This document shows, piece after piece, positions 22,601 to 32,491 of a stretch of DNA of 64,000 bases. The stretch is taken from positions 372,001 to 436,000 of the forward strand of contig JAMXDE010000043.1 in NCBI GenBank assembly GCA_026770025.1, written 5' to 3'. Made by a program: the position numbers and the translations under genes. This stretch comes from Craspedostauros australis (lineage: Eukaryota; Bacillariophyta; Bacillariophyceae; Mastogloiales; Achnanthaceae). Numbering within the stretch: the first letter of the stretch is position 1; each line of letters begins with the position of its first letter. The notes beneath the pieces were generated by a model that made no database searches, was not told the origin of the DNA, and saw nothing but the letters and a program-made list of their open reading frames with translations.

Positions 22601-25325
22601 GGTCCGCTCCATGCTCAACGGAGCACAGCTCGACGAAGAGTATAGGCATGGCCTATGGGCAGCAGCTGCGAGCACTGCCACTGCCATCGCCAACATCACT
22701 GTAGCGAAGAACCAGAAGGAGTCACCACATCGACAATTCTTCGGAAGCGATCCACCATACGCGGATGCACTCCGCACATTTGGAGAAGTGGGTGTTGTGA
22801 AGACTACTTATGGCGGGATCACCGCCAAACTCAAGAATAGAGGAGAAGAGATGGTGTTCATCGGATATGCACACCAACACGCATCAGGGGTCTACAACAT
22901 GTACAGACCATCGACCAAGTCACTCATCTGTTCACAGGACATCAAGTGGCTCAACCAATCATACGGACAGTTCCGTGGCTGGGCACCAGCGCCGAACATA
23001 TCCAACGAAGTAGAAACAACGGACGCAGACGGCTTCACAACCATTGGACGGAAGGGAGCAACGCCAAGGACGGCAACGCGTCAAACATCGGATGCGAAGA
23101 GAGTATCTTTCGCTGATAGCAACAGGTACTACATCCTATCAGACAGCGATGATGAGGATAATGAGGACGACGGAGTAGTGACTCAACTAGTCCACAATGA
23201 CGAGGAAGATCGGAGCGAATCCAATCATGAGGATGACGAGATCCTACCATCCGGCGACGAGGCCGATGATGACACAGGCGTCACCCCTCCGAATACACCA
23301 GCGAGGTCTATACATGACATACCATCCAAACCTCCACCAAGCAAACCAAGCAAGCGTGACATAGCTAGAAAGGAGAGAATCCGACGTCATGAAGCACGAG
23401 GCAGGAAGGGAGAAGCTAATCCCAAGTCAACTGCAGGGAAGAGTATTCCCAGAGCTCTACGTGAGCTCGCAGACTTCAACGAACGAGGTCGAAAGGAAGA
23501 AGGCTATGAAAGCGATCCATCATCCGATGAGGCGAGTGACGAACTCAGCGACGAGATGATCGATGATTCCAACAACGAAACTACAGATGATGAAGAAATC
23601 ATGGATGAAGGAGAGATCGAAATCACTCACCATAGCACAACAGGACTATACGGGATGAACGCAATCATCATCGAGACACCAGCGATCGATATCGGATTAT
23701 CGATGCAGGACGAGAACAAGGCACCAGAGAAGCACATCGAACCTACAACGTTCGACGGAGCCTTCAATCACCCAGATCCCATCCATCGAAAGGGATATCG
23801 AGCAGCCATCAAGAAGGAGTTCGACTCCATGGATACACGCAAAGTGTACAGCAAGATCAAACGAGACGCCATCCCACACGGCCGCAGATGCTGCAAGTGC
23901 AAATGGGTCTTCAAGCTGAAGTGTGACGGCACACATCGAGCACGGCTTGTTGCATGTGGCTATTCACAAGTCGCAGGAGTAGACTTCCAAGAGCATTACT
24001 CACCCGTCATCCATGACGTGACCTATCGAGTCATGATGGTGATCATGTTGATCAAGAAGATGGACTGCGCACTCGTCGATGTCGTAACGGCATTCCTACA
24101 TGGAGACCTCGACGAGGAGATCTACATGAACTGTCCCAACGGGATGGATCATCAAGCAGACGAAGCCCTGACCCTACACAAGCCAATCTACGGACTTGTG
24201 CAGAGCGCCAGGCAATGGTTCAAGATGTTGGTATCGACCCTCAAGAATATCAACTTCGAACAGAGCGCAGCAGACCCGTGCCTGTTCTACAGGAAGACGA
24301 ACGAAGGAAGCATGATCGTGGCCATCTACGTGGACGATTGCTTCTGTTGCGGAGACTCCAAAGCACTGGAGACATTCCTGAAGGACATCCAAGGCAGAAA
24401 ATTCAAGGTGACAATCGAGCGCGGACTCGGAGACTACCTCAGCTGCAACATCGAACTGAACCATGACAAGACTAGAGCAACATTGCGTCAACCACATCTC
24501 ATCCAACACCTCATCGAAGAGTTCGGAACCAAGGGTGAGAAGATGCAACGCTATGGGACACCGGGAACCCCGGGTCAAATCATCGTACGACCATCCGAAG
24601 ATAACGGACTGCAGAAGGTCGGACCGGAAGAACATGCCGAATACCGCCGAGGCGTCGGTATGCTGCTCTTCCTCATCAAGCACTCGCGACCAGATATTGC
24701 GAACCCTGTGAGGGAACTCTCCAAGGTATTGATTGGGCCCACCAAGGCCGCAATGAAGGAGATGTATCGGATCATCAAGTATGTGATCGATACAAAGGAC
24801 TATGGATTGAAGATCCATCCAGCGCGTCCAGACGACGACGGCTGGGACATGGAGCTCTTCTGCGATAGCGAATATGCAGGAGACAAGAACACGAGAATCA
24901 GCGTAGGAGGGTTCATCCTATACCTGTGCAAGGTACCAATCCTTTGGCGATCCAAGGCACAGAAGGCCGTCACACTCAGCTCATCCGAAGCAGAATACGT
25001 TGCCCTTTCCGAAGCGGCAAAGGAAATCTTCTTCGTCATGCAGCTACTCGAAAGTGTGGGCGTCCCAGTGAAGACACCGATCAAGGTCCGCGTGGACAAC
25101 ATCGGAGCGATCTTCATCGCCAAGAACCCATCAACATCCCAACGATCGCGGCACATCGACGTGCGCCATCACTACGTGAGGAACATGGCAATCAACAAAA
25201 CCATCGAAATCATTTTCGTCAAATCCGAGCAGAACACAAGCAACGGATTCACCAAGAACATCAAGGCCGACTTACAACGTGAACACGAGAAGTCGTACCT
25301 TGACACATCGAGAACATTCGAATGA
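19662..25325 (+). CDS. Copia gag-pol polyprotein, intact
   Basis: 1,887 codons without interruption. Order: charged N-terminus; Gag (MFSGEQEDYSAWESQ, about 148); zinc knuckles CHNCSVYGHRSADC (about 388) and CNYCGIFGHREAEC (about 433); acidic linker; protease WLADSGASCHIV (about 662); integrase HHCC (HQMLGH, then CCDC), catalytic acids in FIDISYIK (about 872), FRGDNSGEN (about 934) and QQNGRVERK (about 965); a second acidic linker with the coordinates 23,130-23,640; reverse transcriptase from KCKWVFKLK (about 1411) with AFLHGDLDEEIYM and the catalytic YVDD (about 1556); RNase H with CDSEYAGD (about 1734), SSSEAEYVAL (about 1773) and RVDNIGAI (about 1809). Integrase before RT marks Copia/Ty1. 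All catalytic residues are present, so it is potentially autonomous. ATG 19662 is 82 bp after the 5' LTR. Confidence 0.96.
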   Translation: MSKEEELRDIPLSNPAIKREEGASETPPREEKEAAAATVLSGADASAIDETEEERSARLHREEKRILKTVKQEETDVTESIRTAKQSGKSETPPGGEFVSKSILAKQQAKIEESATQKPTEIKGASAPTTKQRINMATSANMNKQRIKAPMFSGEQEDYSAWESQAKAYARAQKTRDVMLGKTKVPTMSEIAAATGKAKEAMEEIYELGCDCFSDLILMMDAEKGKGKQAIQYINQCVSDDYPEGDPHAAWNVLAEKFRPSDAVTKIKLKRQFNNEKMKRDTDPDIYITQLESLRSRLHDVKYEITDEEMIMQILSTVSNEYRTYVVNFQHQLTFNPELVTINTIRGVLRTAYATHRGGKAYVDDFQDSNTKSNDTGFTSTGNFKGTCHNCSVYGHRSADCPERKKSNNKKNNNNNNNKMNGKRNKGSGFKGKCNYCGIFGHREAECRKKKFNENKKANEQANTATEGHDKSGHEMVLSAKDMPLCMLVSDNYIEDSFFDNFEYVGSDDEVQDDEIVPEWLNEEPIIHEVDPRREVSYECCFNAHDLIGPYGDEAEMGSEANDSDIEEAMSEEANDEINDNDRGRNETNGGAAPPPPAAGNNRSGIFDEDDSDETEDHHNPYNEDGIHEDDDDGSFDDEIAAAAVEQLHELSTKYKDKVNKDTWLADSGASCHIVNSDVALFNVRHIKSFVQVGDSTKLDSPKMGSIRLKVKQRDNTDHIIRLDDVKYTPKMAVNLFSTNKALYNGYQLGNNGILMDIINGSGTKIVFDRVFPTSNGFITGVQMHLIMPTDDDKACTAIVKNPSKEISAVNLHQMLGHAPLETMKRTAAQYGWKIIGEMPVCCDCAVANARVKNIPKATIPRATRRGERLFIDISYIKHISFGDKRYWTLIVNDCTDHCWSFFLKNKSDQPGYIKRFIQTIKSQTGDQQIIFRGDNSGENKSTQDVLIDAGLNVKFEFMASNTPQQNGRVERKFAYLYTKVRSMLNGAQLDEEYRHGLWAAAASTATAIANITVAKNQKESPHRQFFGSDPPYADALRTFGEVGVVKTTYGGITAKLKNRGEEMVFIGYAHQHASGVYNMYRPSTKSLICSQDIKWLNQSYGQFRGWAPAPNISNEVETTDADGFTTIGRKGATPRTATRQTSDAKRVSFADSNRYYILSDSDDEDNEDDGVVTQLVHNDEEDRSESNHEDDEILPSGDEADDDTGVTPPNTPARSIHDIPSKPPPSKPSKRDIARKERIRRHEARGRKGEANPKSTAGKSIPRALRELADFNERGRKEEGYESDPSSDEASDELSDEMIDDSNNETTDDEEIMDEGEIEITHHSTTGLYGMNAIIIETPAIDIGLSMQDENKAPEKHIEPTTFDGAFNHPDPIHRKGYRAAIKKEFDSMDTRKVYSKIKRDAIPHGRRCCKCKWVFKLKCDGTHRARLVACGYSQVAGVDFQEHYSPVIHDVTYRVMMVIMLIKKMDCALVDVVTAFLHGDLDEEIYMNCPNGMDHQADEALTLHKPIYGLVQSARQWFKMLVSTLKNINFEQSAADPCLFYRKTNEGSMIVAIYVDDCFCCGDSKALETFLKDIQGRKFKVTIERGLGDYLSCNIELNHDKTRATLRQPHLIQHLIEEFGTKGEKMQRYGTPGTPGQIIVRPSEDNGLQKVGPEEHAEYRRGVGMLLFLIKHSRPDIANPVRELSKVLIGPTKAAMKEMYRIIKYVIDTKDYGLKIHPARPDDDGWDMELFCDSEYAGDKNTRISVGGFILYLCKVPILWRSKAQKAVTLSSSEAEYVALSEAAKEIFFVMQLLESVGVPVKTPIKVRVDNIGAIFIAKNPSTSQRSRHIDVRHHYVRNMAINKTIEIIFVKSEQNTSNGFTKNIKADLQREHEKSYLDTSRTFE

Positions 25326-25336
25326 CTGAATGCACA

Positions 25337-25345
25337 CAGGAAGGG
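25337..25345 (+). other. Polypurine tract
   Basis: CAGGAAGGG ends directly at the first base of the 3' LTR and is the expected primer for plus-strand synthesis. Confidence 0.7.
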
Positions 25346-26127
25346 TGTCGAGATGTACATGTGAGTATATGTCGAGATGTACGTGTATACGTGCATCGTT
25401 CACCCGCTATTCTCTCATACGCACTTGGACGGTATAACTATACTCGTGTCGATAGTATGCTGTGATTCGTCAGAATTACAGAGGAAATGGAACACACGAA
25501 AAGGGGCAAGATTTCTGGAGGAAATTTGCAAATAACGATTTCTGGGAGAATCAGAAGATCGTCCGTCCATGCATCAATGGTACCAAGAGAATCTCGAGGT
25601 ACTTCCCAACTAAACCTCAGATGACGATATCATCTGACAGACTGCTACATCACCAATGGAACGTGACATCTGGAGAGCAGAAGGACGCCTACTGACGTCG
25701 ACAGGATGTCAACATGTCACCACGTCAACATCTGTCTCCAAGTCAGAGCAGAAGGCGAAGATACAATGACCCATGAAGATCATGGATACTGAAGGTGAAC
25801 TTCAAATGGTAAGTACTCATGGAGTAGGAACCAGTACTGAATGAACAGAGTGTCGAATGCGGAGTACGCATCGAACACGGAGTATCGTGTAGCATGAGCA
25901 CACGATGTTGAGAGAGAATACAAAGAGGAGCGAGAGAGGATCTCGCGTACCGACTCATAGTCGGAGATTGAATCTACGAAACAGATTGAAGCGCCGAGAG
26001 CATCGGGCAAGAGAACGACGTACACCGAGAGCATCGGAGTAGCCAAGTAATGAAATAGCAAACAGACGACTATCAACCAACACCATCTTCCACGATCGTA
26101 GGTTACCGTGAGCGGAACTTGCCAACA
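25346..26127 (+). repeat. 3' LTR of the complete Copia element
   Basis: 782 bp, TGTCGAGATG...TTGCCAACA, collinear with the 5' LTR. Differences include GTGTATACGTGC against GAGTATATGTGC near the start and a shorter GA run. Confidence 0.93.
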
Positions 26128-28015
26128 CTGGTTCGGGCAGGCCGGACTCTTGCGCAACCCTTGGGGCCGTGGCACATCGACGAACATCAGTGGAGATGGT
26201 GGCTGCACCAACCTACCGACACAATCTTCGAGATCCGCACGCCTTCAATCATCGCCTATCGCAGGGCGCGAGGCCAACGGAAGACGCGGCGAGTCAGGTA
26301 TCATCCGGCGTCGGTCTCAACACCGGTGCCCGACGACATTGTGCGTGTCTCAGTCACCCGGCGGGACGCCCACGTGACATGGGAAGGTAGCACGGGCGAC
26401 CAACTGCCCTACGATGATATCCCCTTCCACGAGCCTGAGCGGTTTCCGTATATTCAGAGCACAGAGGGCAATCTTACCAGCCATGATGCCCACCGGGCGT
26501 CCATCGACGGCACCCTGATAGCGGTGAGCGACGGATCTTTCAAAGCAGGGTGTGGCACATCCGCCTCGATTATCTACGACACCCAATCCGAGAAATCGGT
26601 GGTGGTCTTGGCTACGGTGCCCGGAGTCCCAAAGATGCAGAGCTCCTACCGCAGCGAGCTCATGGGCATATTGGCCTCACTCATCCATATCTTCTGGCTC
26701 GAGCACAAGGTGACCATTCCATCGGTGACCCTGGCTCTCGACGGGAGGCAGGCGCTCATCCAGGCTAGGGACGGTAATCCCCGGCCCACGCAGAAGGATT
26801 GGGACCTGCTCGCAGAGATCGAGCATGTCAAGAGCAAAATTCAGTGCTCTCTGAAGTGGAAGTGGGTGAAAGGCCACCAGGACGACTCCACGTCGTCACT
26901 TGACATCTGGGCGAGGCTCAACATCCGTGCTGACGCAGCAGCGAAACGGCATTGGGTCACGGCTTCCCGGCTCCCAGCTATCGACAAGTGGACTATGTCC
27001 GCCGATGTGTGGCGGGTCGGCTGGTCCGGCCACCCCTACTCTCACCTCGACTCCGTCGCTATGGAGTCGGTGGCGCAGCAGCAGGATATCGATGCATATT
27101 GGCAGGCCAAGCACGGGTGGAGCAGCGAGGTGCTTTCCCAGGTGGACTGGGCGTCGTACTCCAAGGCGCGCAAGTCTTCCGCGGCCCGTGACAGCGTCAA
27201 GTTCACGACCAAGCTCTCGACCGGGTTCATGGCGGTAGGGCGCAAGATGAAGCAGACAGGGCAGCAGGAGAGCTCCGAGTGCCCGAGCTGCCGACAGGAG
27301 GAAACAGTGACGCATCTTCTTACTTGTGGTGAGTATGAGGAAGCGTGGGAAGAGTCAGTGACGGAGTTGCTGGACTACATGGTCGCAGTGGGCACATGCC
27401 CCCGAGTGGTGGGAGGCATGCGCCAAGGCATGCAAAGGTGGAGGAGGAAGATTAAGCCGGCAGGACCGAAGCGAGTGGTGGGGTGGCTCCCGCTGCTACA
27501 GGGGTTCCTACATGTCGACTGGAGGATGCAGCAAGCAGCCTGGATGAAAGACAACTTGTCGAAGCACCGCACGGCGGAAGCTTGGGCAGCGGACGTGATA
27601 CGCCGCATCTGGAAGATTCCCTGGTCAGTCTGGACCGCGAGGAACTACAGAAAACATGAAGAGCCAGGCTCCGAGGCAGCGCGCACGCGAGAATTCGCGA
27701 GGCGACTCCGCTCCTTTCAACCCCCCGACCTCACACTGCGTGAAGCGCAGATACTTCAGCGAGGGGTGGTGGCAGACACTGGCTCTCAACAACAGGTCAA
27801 ACAATGGATCGAACTGGCGCAAAAGGTCAGGCGGGACGCACGGGCCAGGCAGCGACAGCAGTCCATGCAACAGGAACGCTCGCTCATGGCCGCGTGGCTC
27901 ACCCGACCTTAACCGCGATTTCGACAGCTCGCTCGACAGCGGGTCCTAGCGGGGCCCGCCTAGGCGAGGGTAAAGCCCGTAGTGGCACGTAACGTAATCT
28001 CTGAGTTATTATTAC
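26128..28015 (+). pseudogene. 3' end of a non-LTR retrotransposon: RNase H and zinc-finger tail
   Basis: The frame is open from the LTR junction to a stop at 27912 and has no ATG of its own at the start; the open frame extends into the LTR only by chance, with a TTG at 26119. It carries a type I RNase H domain with all four acids: AVSDGSF (near 26,528), YRSELMG (26,653), LALDGRQAL (26,735) and NIRADAAAK (26,928), plus WVKGHQDD. A zinc-binding tail like that of LINE reverse transcriptases follows: CPSCRQEETVTHLLTC (near 27,283). Reverse transcriptase and the 5' half are missing, cut off at 26127. The GC content is clearly higher than in the adjoining Copia. Bases 27913-28015 form a GC-rich 3' UTR with GGGCCCGCCTAGGCG, ending in a T/A-rich tail (GAGTTATTATTAC). 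Confidence 0.85.
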
Positions 28016-31000
28016 TTCCTGTCCTTCAGACGCACATTCGCGACTGTCGCCGCATCCCAAGGCGTATCCAATGTCCTGGACCCCGACTACAAGCCGCCAA
28101 CTGAGGATCAAACCCTCTTCAATGAGCAGAACATCTTTGTCTATGGTGCTCTCGTCCTCAGCCTCAAGACTCAGAAGGATCAAGGTTGTGTCCGTCGTTT
28201 CGAGGATTCCATGGATGGCCAGGCTGCCTACGCCACTCTTCTCACAGAGTACACCTCTGGTGTGACAGCTGCCAACTCTGCGAAGGCACTTCGCACATCC
28301 CTCGAGTCCCTCAAGCTGGACAAGGAATGGCAAGGTACCCAGGAGTCCTTCCTCGATGCTTGGTCCAACAAGGTTCGCGACTTGGAGACAATCCAAGATC
28401 ACACCGTGTCCCCTGAGCGCAAGCGCGACTGGCTTGAGGAGTCTATCTCCCAGGATGCCGAGCTGTACCGAGCACTCTTCGAGTCTCAGTACCTTGAGGC
28501 GTCCCTTGATGCCATGAGCATTGCCGGAGTCTCCAGAGACTTCACCCTCAATTTCGACAAGATCTTCTTGCTGGTGCGCAGTCATGCGCAGCGCTTGGAT
28601 CATGTCAAGCCGCGTGGACGTACCAATCGAAAGGTCCACAACGCCAAGCACTCTGGCACCAATTCTGGTGCACATTCGTGGAGCAAGGACAAAGACTATT
28701 CGAAGGATCCTCGTCCCCGTGTCCCTCATGATGAGTGGATGAAGATGGACAAGAGCCAACGCCAAGCATTCCTCCAAGCAAAGGGGAAGTGGGATCCCAA
28801 CCGTGCCAAAGGCGGCCGCAATCGCTCTGTCAACAAGGCAGACAAGACTGCTCTCAAGGCCGGATCTGAGTCAGCAGCTGAGAACGGAGATGCTGCGGCC
28901 AACGACACTGCGCCACGTGCACCTCCAGGCGACGCCATCAGCCGCATGCTCGCCAACGCCAAGACAACCGGATCATCTGACGTGCCTGTCCTGTCCTACA
29001 AGGGGCAAACCTGGCGTCTCGCCAACCAAGCTGTGATTCGCTACGAATTTCACAAGGCATCCAAGGAACTGCACGGATCTCTCGTCGACAGTGGAGCCAA
29101 TGGTGGTCTCGCCGGGGATGATGTCGTGGTGCTATGCAAGACCGGACACACCGCTGATGTCAACGGCATCGGAGACTCGGCCATCGGCAACCTCGACATT
29201 AGTTCTGTTGCTGGACTCGTCCAGACCACCGACGGACCAATCATCGCCGTATTCCATCAATACGCGCTGTATGGGAAGCACAAGACAATTCATTCCGCCA
29301 ATCAGCTCGCCTCCTTTGGCATGGATGTCAACGAACGTCCCCGTGATCTGCCTGGCGGCCGACAGACCATCGTGACCCCTGGTGGTCATGTGATTCCTTT
29401 GTCAATCCGCCAAGGCTTGTCGTACATGGACATGGTTCCTCCGACTCGTGCCCAACTTGATCAGCTCCCTCACGTCGACTTCACAGCCGATGATGAATGG
29501 GACCCTTCCTCACTTGACCATGAGCTTGATGTCACCGACGTCGCTCCACAAGATCCAGAAACTCCATTGGATGATCGCAGCCATGCCATCGATGTCTTCG
29601 TCGTCGACCAACGCCCATCTGCGGACGACTCCATCGTCCCGACAGGCGGCATCCAACAACGCCCCTCGCTTATTGACTACGAGGCACTCCGTCCACACTT
29701 CGGGTGGATCCCTGCTCGTCGTGTGCGAGACACTCTTCGCTGCACATCGCAGTGGTACCGCACCGCAGAGAGGTTCTCAATGCGGAAGCACTTCAAGACC
29801 CGCTTTCCGGCAGCCAACGTCGATTGCTTGCACGAGGTTGTGGCCATGGACACCCTGTTCTCGGACACCCCTGCACATGACGATGGCGTGCCTGGACACG
29901 GCGGGTGCACCATGATTCAAGTCTATGTCGCTCTCCAATCCAGATTCACCGCAGGCTTTCCCATGTCCTCGGAGAAGCAGGTCGCCAGCACGTTGTTGGA
30001 TTTCATCCGACGTCACGGCGCGCCTGACTTACTCATGTCGGACAACGCGAGGTCTGAGGTCGGTTCCAAGGTCCAGGAGATTCTTCGACAGTATGCTGTC
30101 AAGGACCATCAGAGCGAGCTGGAGCATCAGCACCAGAATGGTGCTGAACGCCGAATCGAAGACATCAAGCGAACTACGAATGGAATCATGGATCGCACCG
30201 GAACACCATCGAAGTACTGGCTCATCTGCACCCAGTACGTCATTTCGTTGTTCAACCACATCGCCCAGCACACTGCAGGAGACATCACCCCTCTGCAGGC
30301 TGCATATGGGCACCGCCCCGATGTGAGCAAGTTCCTTGCTTACCGCTGGTGGCAGCCTGTGTACTTCCGGGTTGAGAAGCCAGGATTCCCCAGCCACTCC
30401 AAGGAGCGCCGCGGTCGCTGGGCCGGCCCATGCGCTCACAAAGGAGACGACCTGACCTTCTGGATTCTGGATGATGAGTCCCAGCGACTCCTGCCAAGAT
30501 CTGCAATCCGCTCTGCGGATGATCCAGATACCAGGAACCTTCGAGCTGACTTCCCCTTTCCCATTGTTGGGGAGGATGATACGGTGAGCGAACCATCGGA
30601 TGATGGGGAGGTGTCGGATGACATATCCATCCCTCCTGACTCTGATCCGATCGTCCATTCTCTCTCGGACGCCATTCTCTTCGATTCAGGCATCACCGAT
30701 CCAGGAACAATGGGCATGGCGACAGTCTCTGTCCCCAAGTTCACACCCGATGAATTGGTGGGCAAGTTGTTCATTCATCTTCAGGATGGTCGTGAGGTTC
30801 GTGCGGACGTCGTTCGCAAGATCAACGACCATGACGCGGACAATCATCAACGCATCAAGCTCCTGCTCTCTCTCAATGATGGGGAGACGAATGAGTTGAT
30901 GGCGTACACCGAACTGTCCGACATCATCGAGAGCCAACAGGACTCCGACCCTGAGGGCAACAAGTGGATATTCCATGACATCATCGGTCATGACGGTCCC

Positions 31001-31752
31001 ATCTCACCCTCCTCATCGTCCTACAAGGGATCTCGTTTCAACGTCACCGTCCAATGGAATGATGGCTCCACTTCGTCTGAGCCTCTTTTGGCAATGATCC
31101 AAGACGACCCTGCCACATGTGCTGTGTATGGTCGCAAACATGGTCTCCTCGGGCAACCGGGATGGAAGCGCCTCCAGCGCCTCTCCCAACGCCAAGAGAG
31201 GATGCAACGCCAAGTCGATGTCGCCAAGACTCGGACACACGGCAACATTCCAACCTTCCACTTTGGTGTGCAAGTGCCCAGGAACCATCAAGAGGCCATG
31301 CAGCTTGACTGGAAGAACAGCAACACCCTTTGGGCTGATGCTGAACGAAAGGAAATGCAGCAGCTGTTCGACTATGGGACATTCGAGTCTCTGGGCAAGC
31401 AACAGGCTCCACCAGATGGATATCAGAAGATCCGCCTTCAGTGGGTCTATGCAGTCAAGCATGACCTACAGCACAAGGCTCGATGTGTCGCAGCTGGATG
31501 TTTGGTGACAATCAATCGGTCATCACATCGTCCACAATCCCGATGAGTATGCTATCCAAGCGTCACAATGCCCTCGCATACCATCGCGTGCGTTCGGCTG
31601 TGGCATCAGGAGTCCTCTTCTTCATCAAGATCCAAGGAACTCAGAACGTGGCAGATGTGCTCACCAAGTTCCTACCTTGGGCCATGTTCTGGCCCCTGGT
31701 TCAGCCTATCCTCTTCTGGAAGGGCAACACCTTTCGCAAGAACATGGATTGA
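28016..31752 (+). pseudogene. Copia gag-pol, 5'-truncated and with most of RT/RNase H deleted
   Basis: The coding frame is open from the LINE tail; the first in-frame ATG is 28211, but Gag-like sequence (DYKPPTEDQTLFNEQN) starts earlier, so the 5' end is lost. Seen: Gag; protease-like LVDSGANGGLAGDD (about 292 from 28211); integrase acids in VAMDTLFSD (545), LLMSDNARSE (607) and QNGAERRIED (642); the beginning of RT, QWVYAVKHDLQHKARCVAAG (1077). At about 31,498 the frame jumps straight to the end of RNase H in another frame: FGDNQSVITSS and, later, NVADVLTKFLPW, stop 31752. Around 400 codons, including the YVDD region, are missing, so this copy is dead but could have been mobilised before deletion. 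A purine run, TTGGGGAG near 31,772, may be the polypurine tract; no second LTR was identified. Confidence 0.88.
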
Positions 31753-32491
31753 ACAGATACGAGGCACGCTTTGGGGAGTATCAGATCAAAAGTCTATATT
31801 CACCTTAGTCTATGTCTAGTCTTGTTCTCCGTAGACTGTGTCAGGTCACGCATGAGACTTTTGGTCATGAACCGTTTTCTCTTTCTCTGTTGACCTCATT
31901 TCCCGCAACTCCCGACGGCGCTCAGATACCTGTCTTGGTATCTGAAGATGGTAATGAGTTGAAGGATGGATGTCAGGCCCTGCCTGTCATCCTCCTTATG
32001 TGCACATGAACATACATGTCTACTGTCTTGATGAGTGAATGTACCTGAGCATCTTGGCTCAGATACAAGCTCATCAATCCCATCAAATTTGGCAAGATCG
32101 CATTTCTGCAATGATCGGATTTGCTGCATGCATCATTGTTGTTCCAAGGAGCAAGATCAGTATTGGAGGCGCCATGAACCTCCTCAGTCTTGCAAACTCG
32201 ACAACACCTTCATGCTCTGCACTTCATGCACTGCAATTTATGCACTGCACTTCATGCTCTGCTGTGTGTTGCAACACATGTTGCCTCAGCATCATTTTTC
32301 ATCATTTCATCTCCATCTGCTCACAATTCAGACTCCAACAGTTCTGAATTGGGCCAGCTTACATACCATCTAACATCAATTAACCACACAGAGTACAATA
32401 ACACTACCACACAGTTTCACTCTACTTCATTGACGGACTTGATCACTCCCAATTTTGAGGTAAGTACCCACTTTCATCTGTGTTCTATCAG
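31753..32491. other. Unassigned, probably 3' LTR of the deleted Copia
   Basis: Directly after the pol stop comes TTTGGGGAG then TATCAGATC, which could be a polypurine tract and LTR start. The following 600 bp have no gene. TGCACTTCATGC-type words repeat near 32,215-32,265. No second copy is present in the window, so the limits of an LTR cannot be drawn. Confidence 0.35.

Larger units (their letters stand above)
18787..26127 (+). mobile_element. Complete Copia LTR retrotransposon
   Basis: Two LTRs (18787-19579 and 25346-26127) flank one intact gag-pol frame. A palindrome sits at the primer position and a polypurine tract (CAGGAAGGG, 25337-25345) directly precedes the 3' LTR. The LTRs differ at scattered sites and by small indels, so the insertion is not recent. 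The flanking pentamers (ACCCG left, CTGGT right) do not match, so no target duplication is seen: the left flank is a DNA-transposon relic and the right flank is the middle of a LINE reading frame. This suggests recombination between two insertions, or loss of flanking DNA after insertion. Confidence 0.92.

Noticed and set aside
32460-32491. GTAAGT...TATCAG as an intron in the split piggyBac-like relic
   Set aside because: Only 32 bp long, shorter than any other intron here, and the sequence before it does not align with the transposase.
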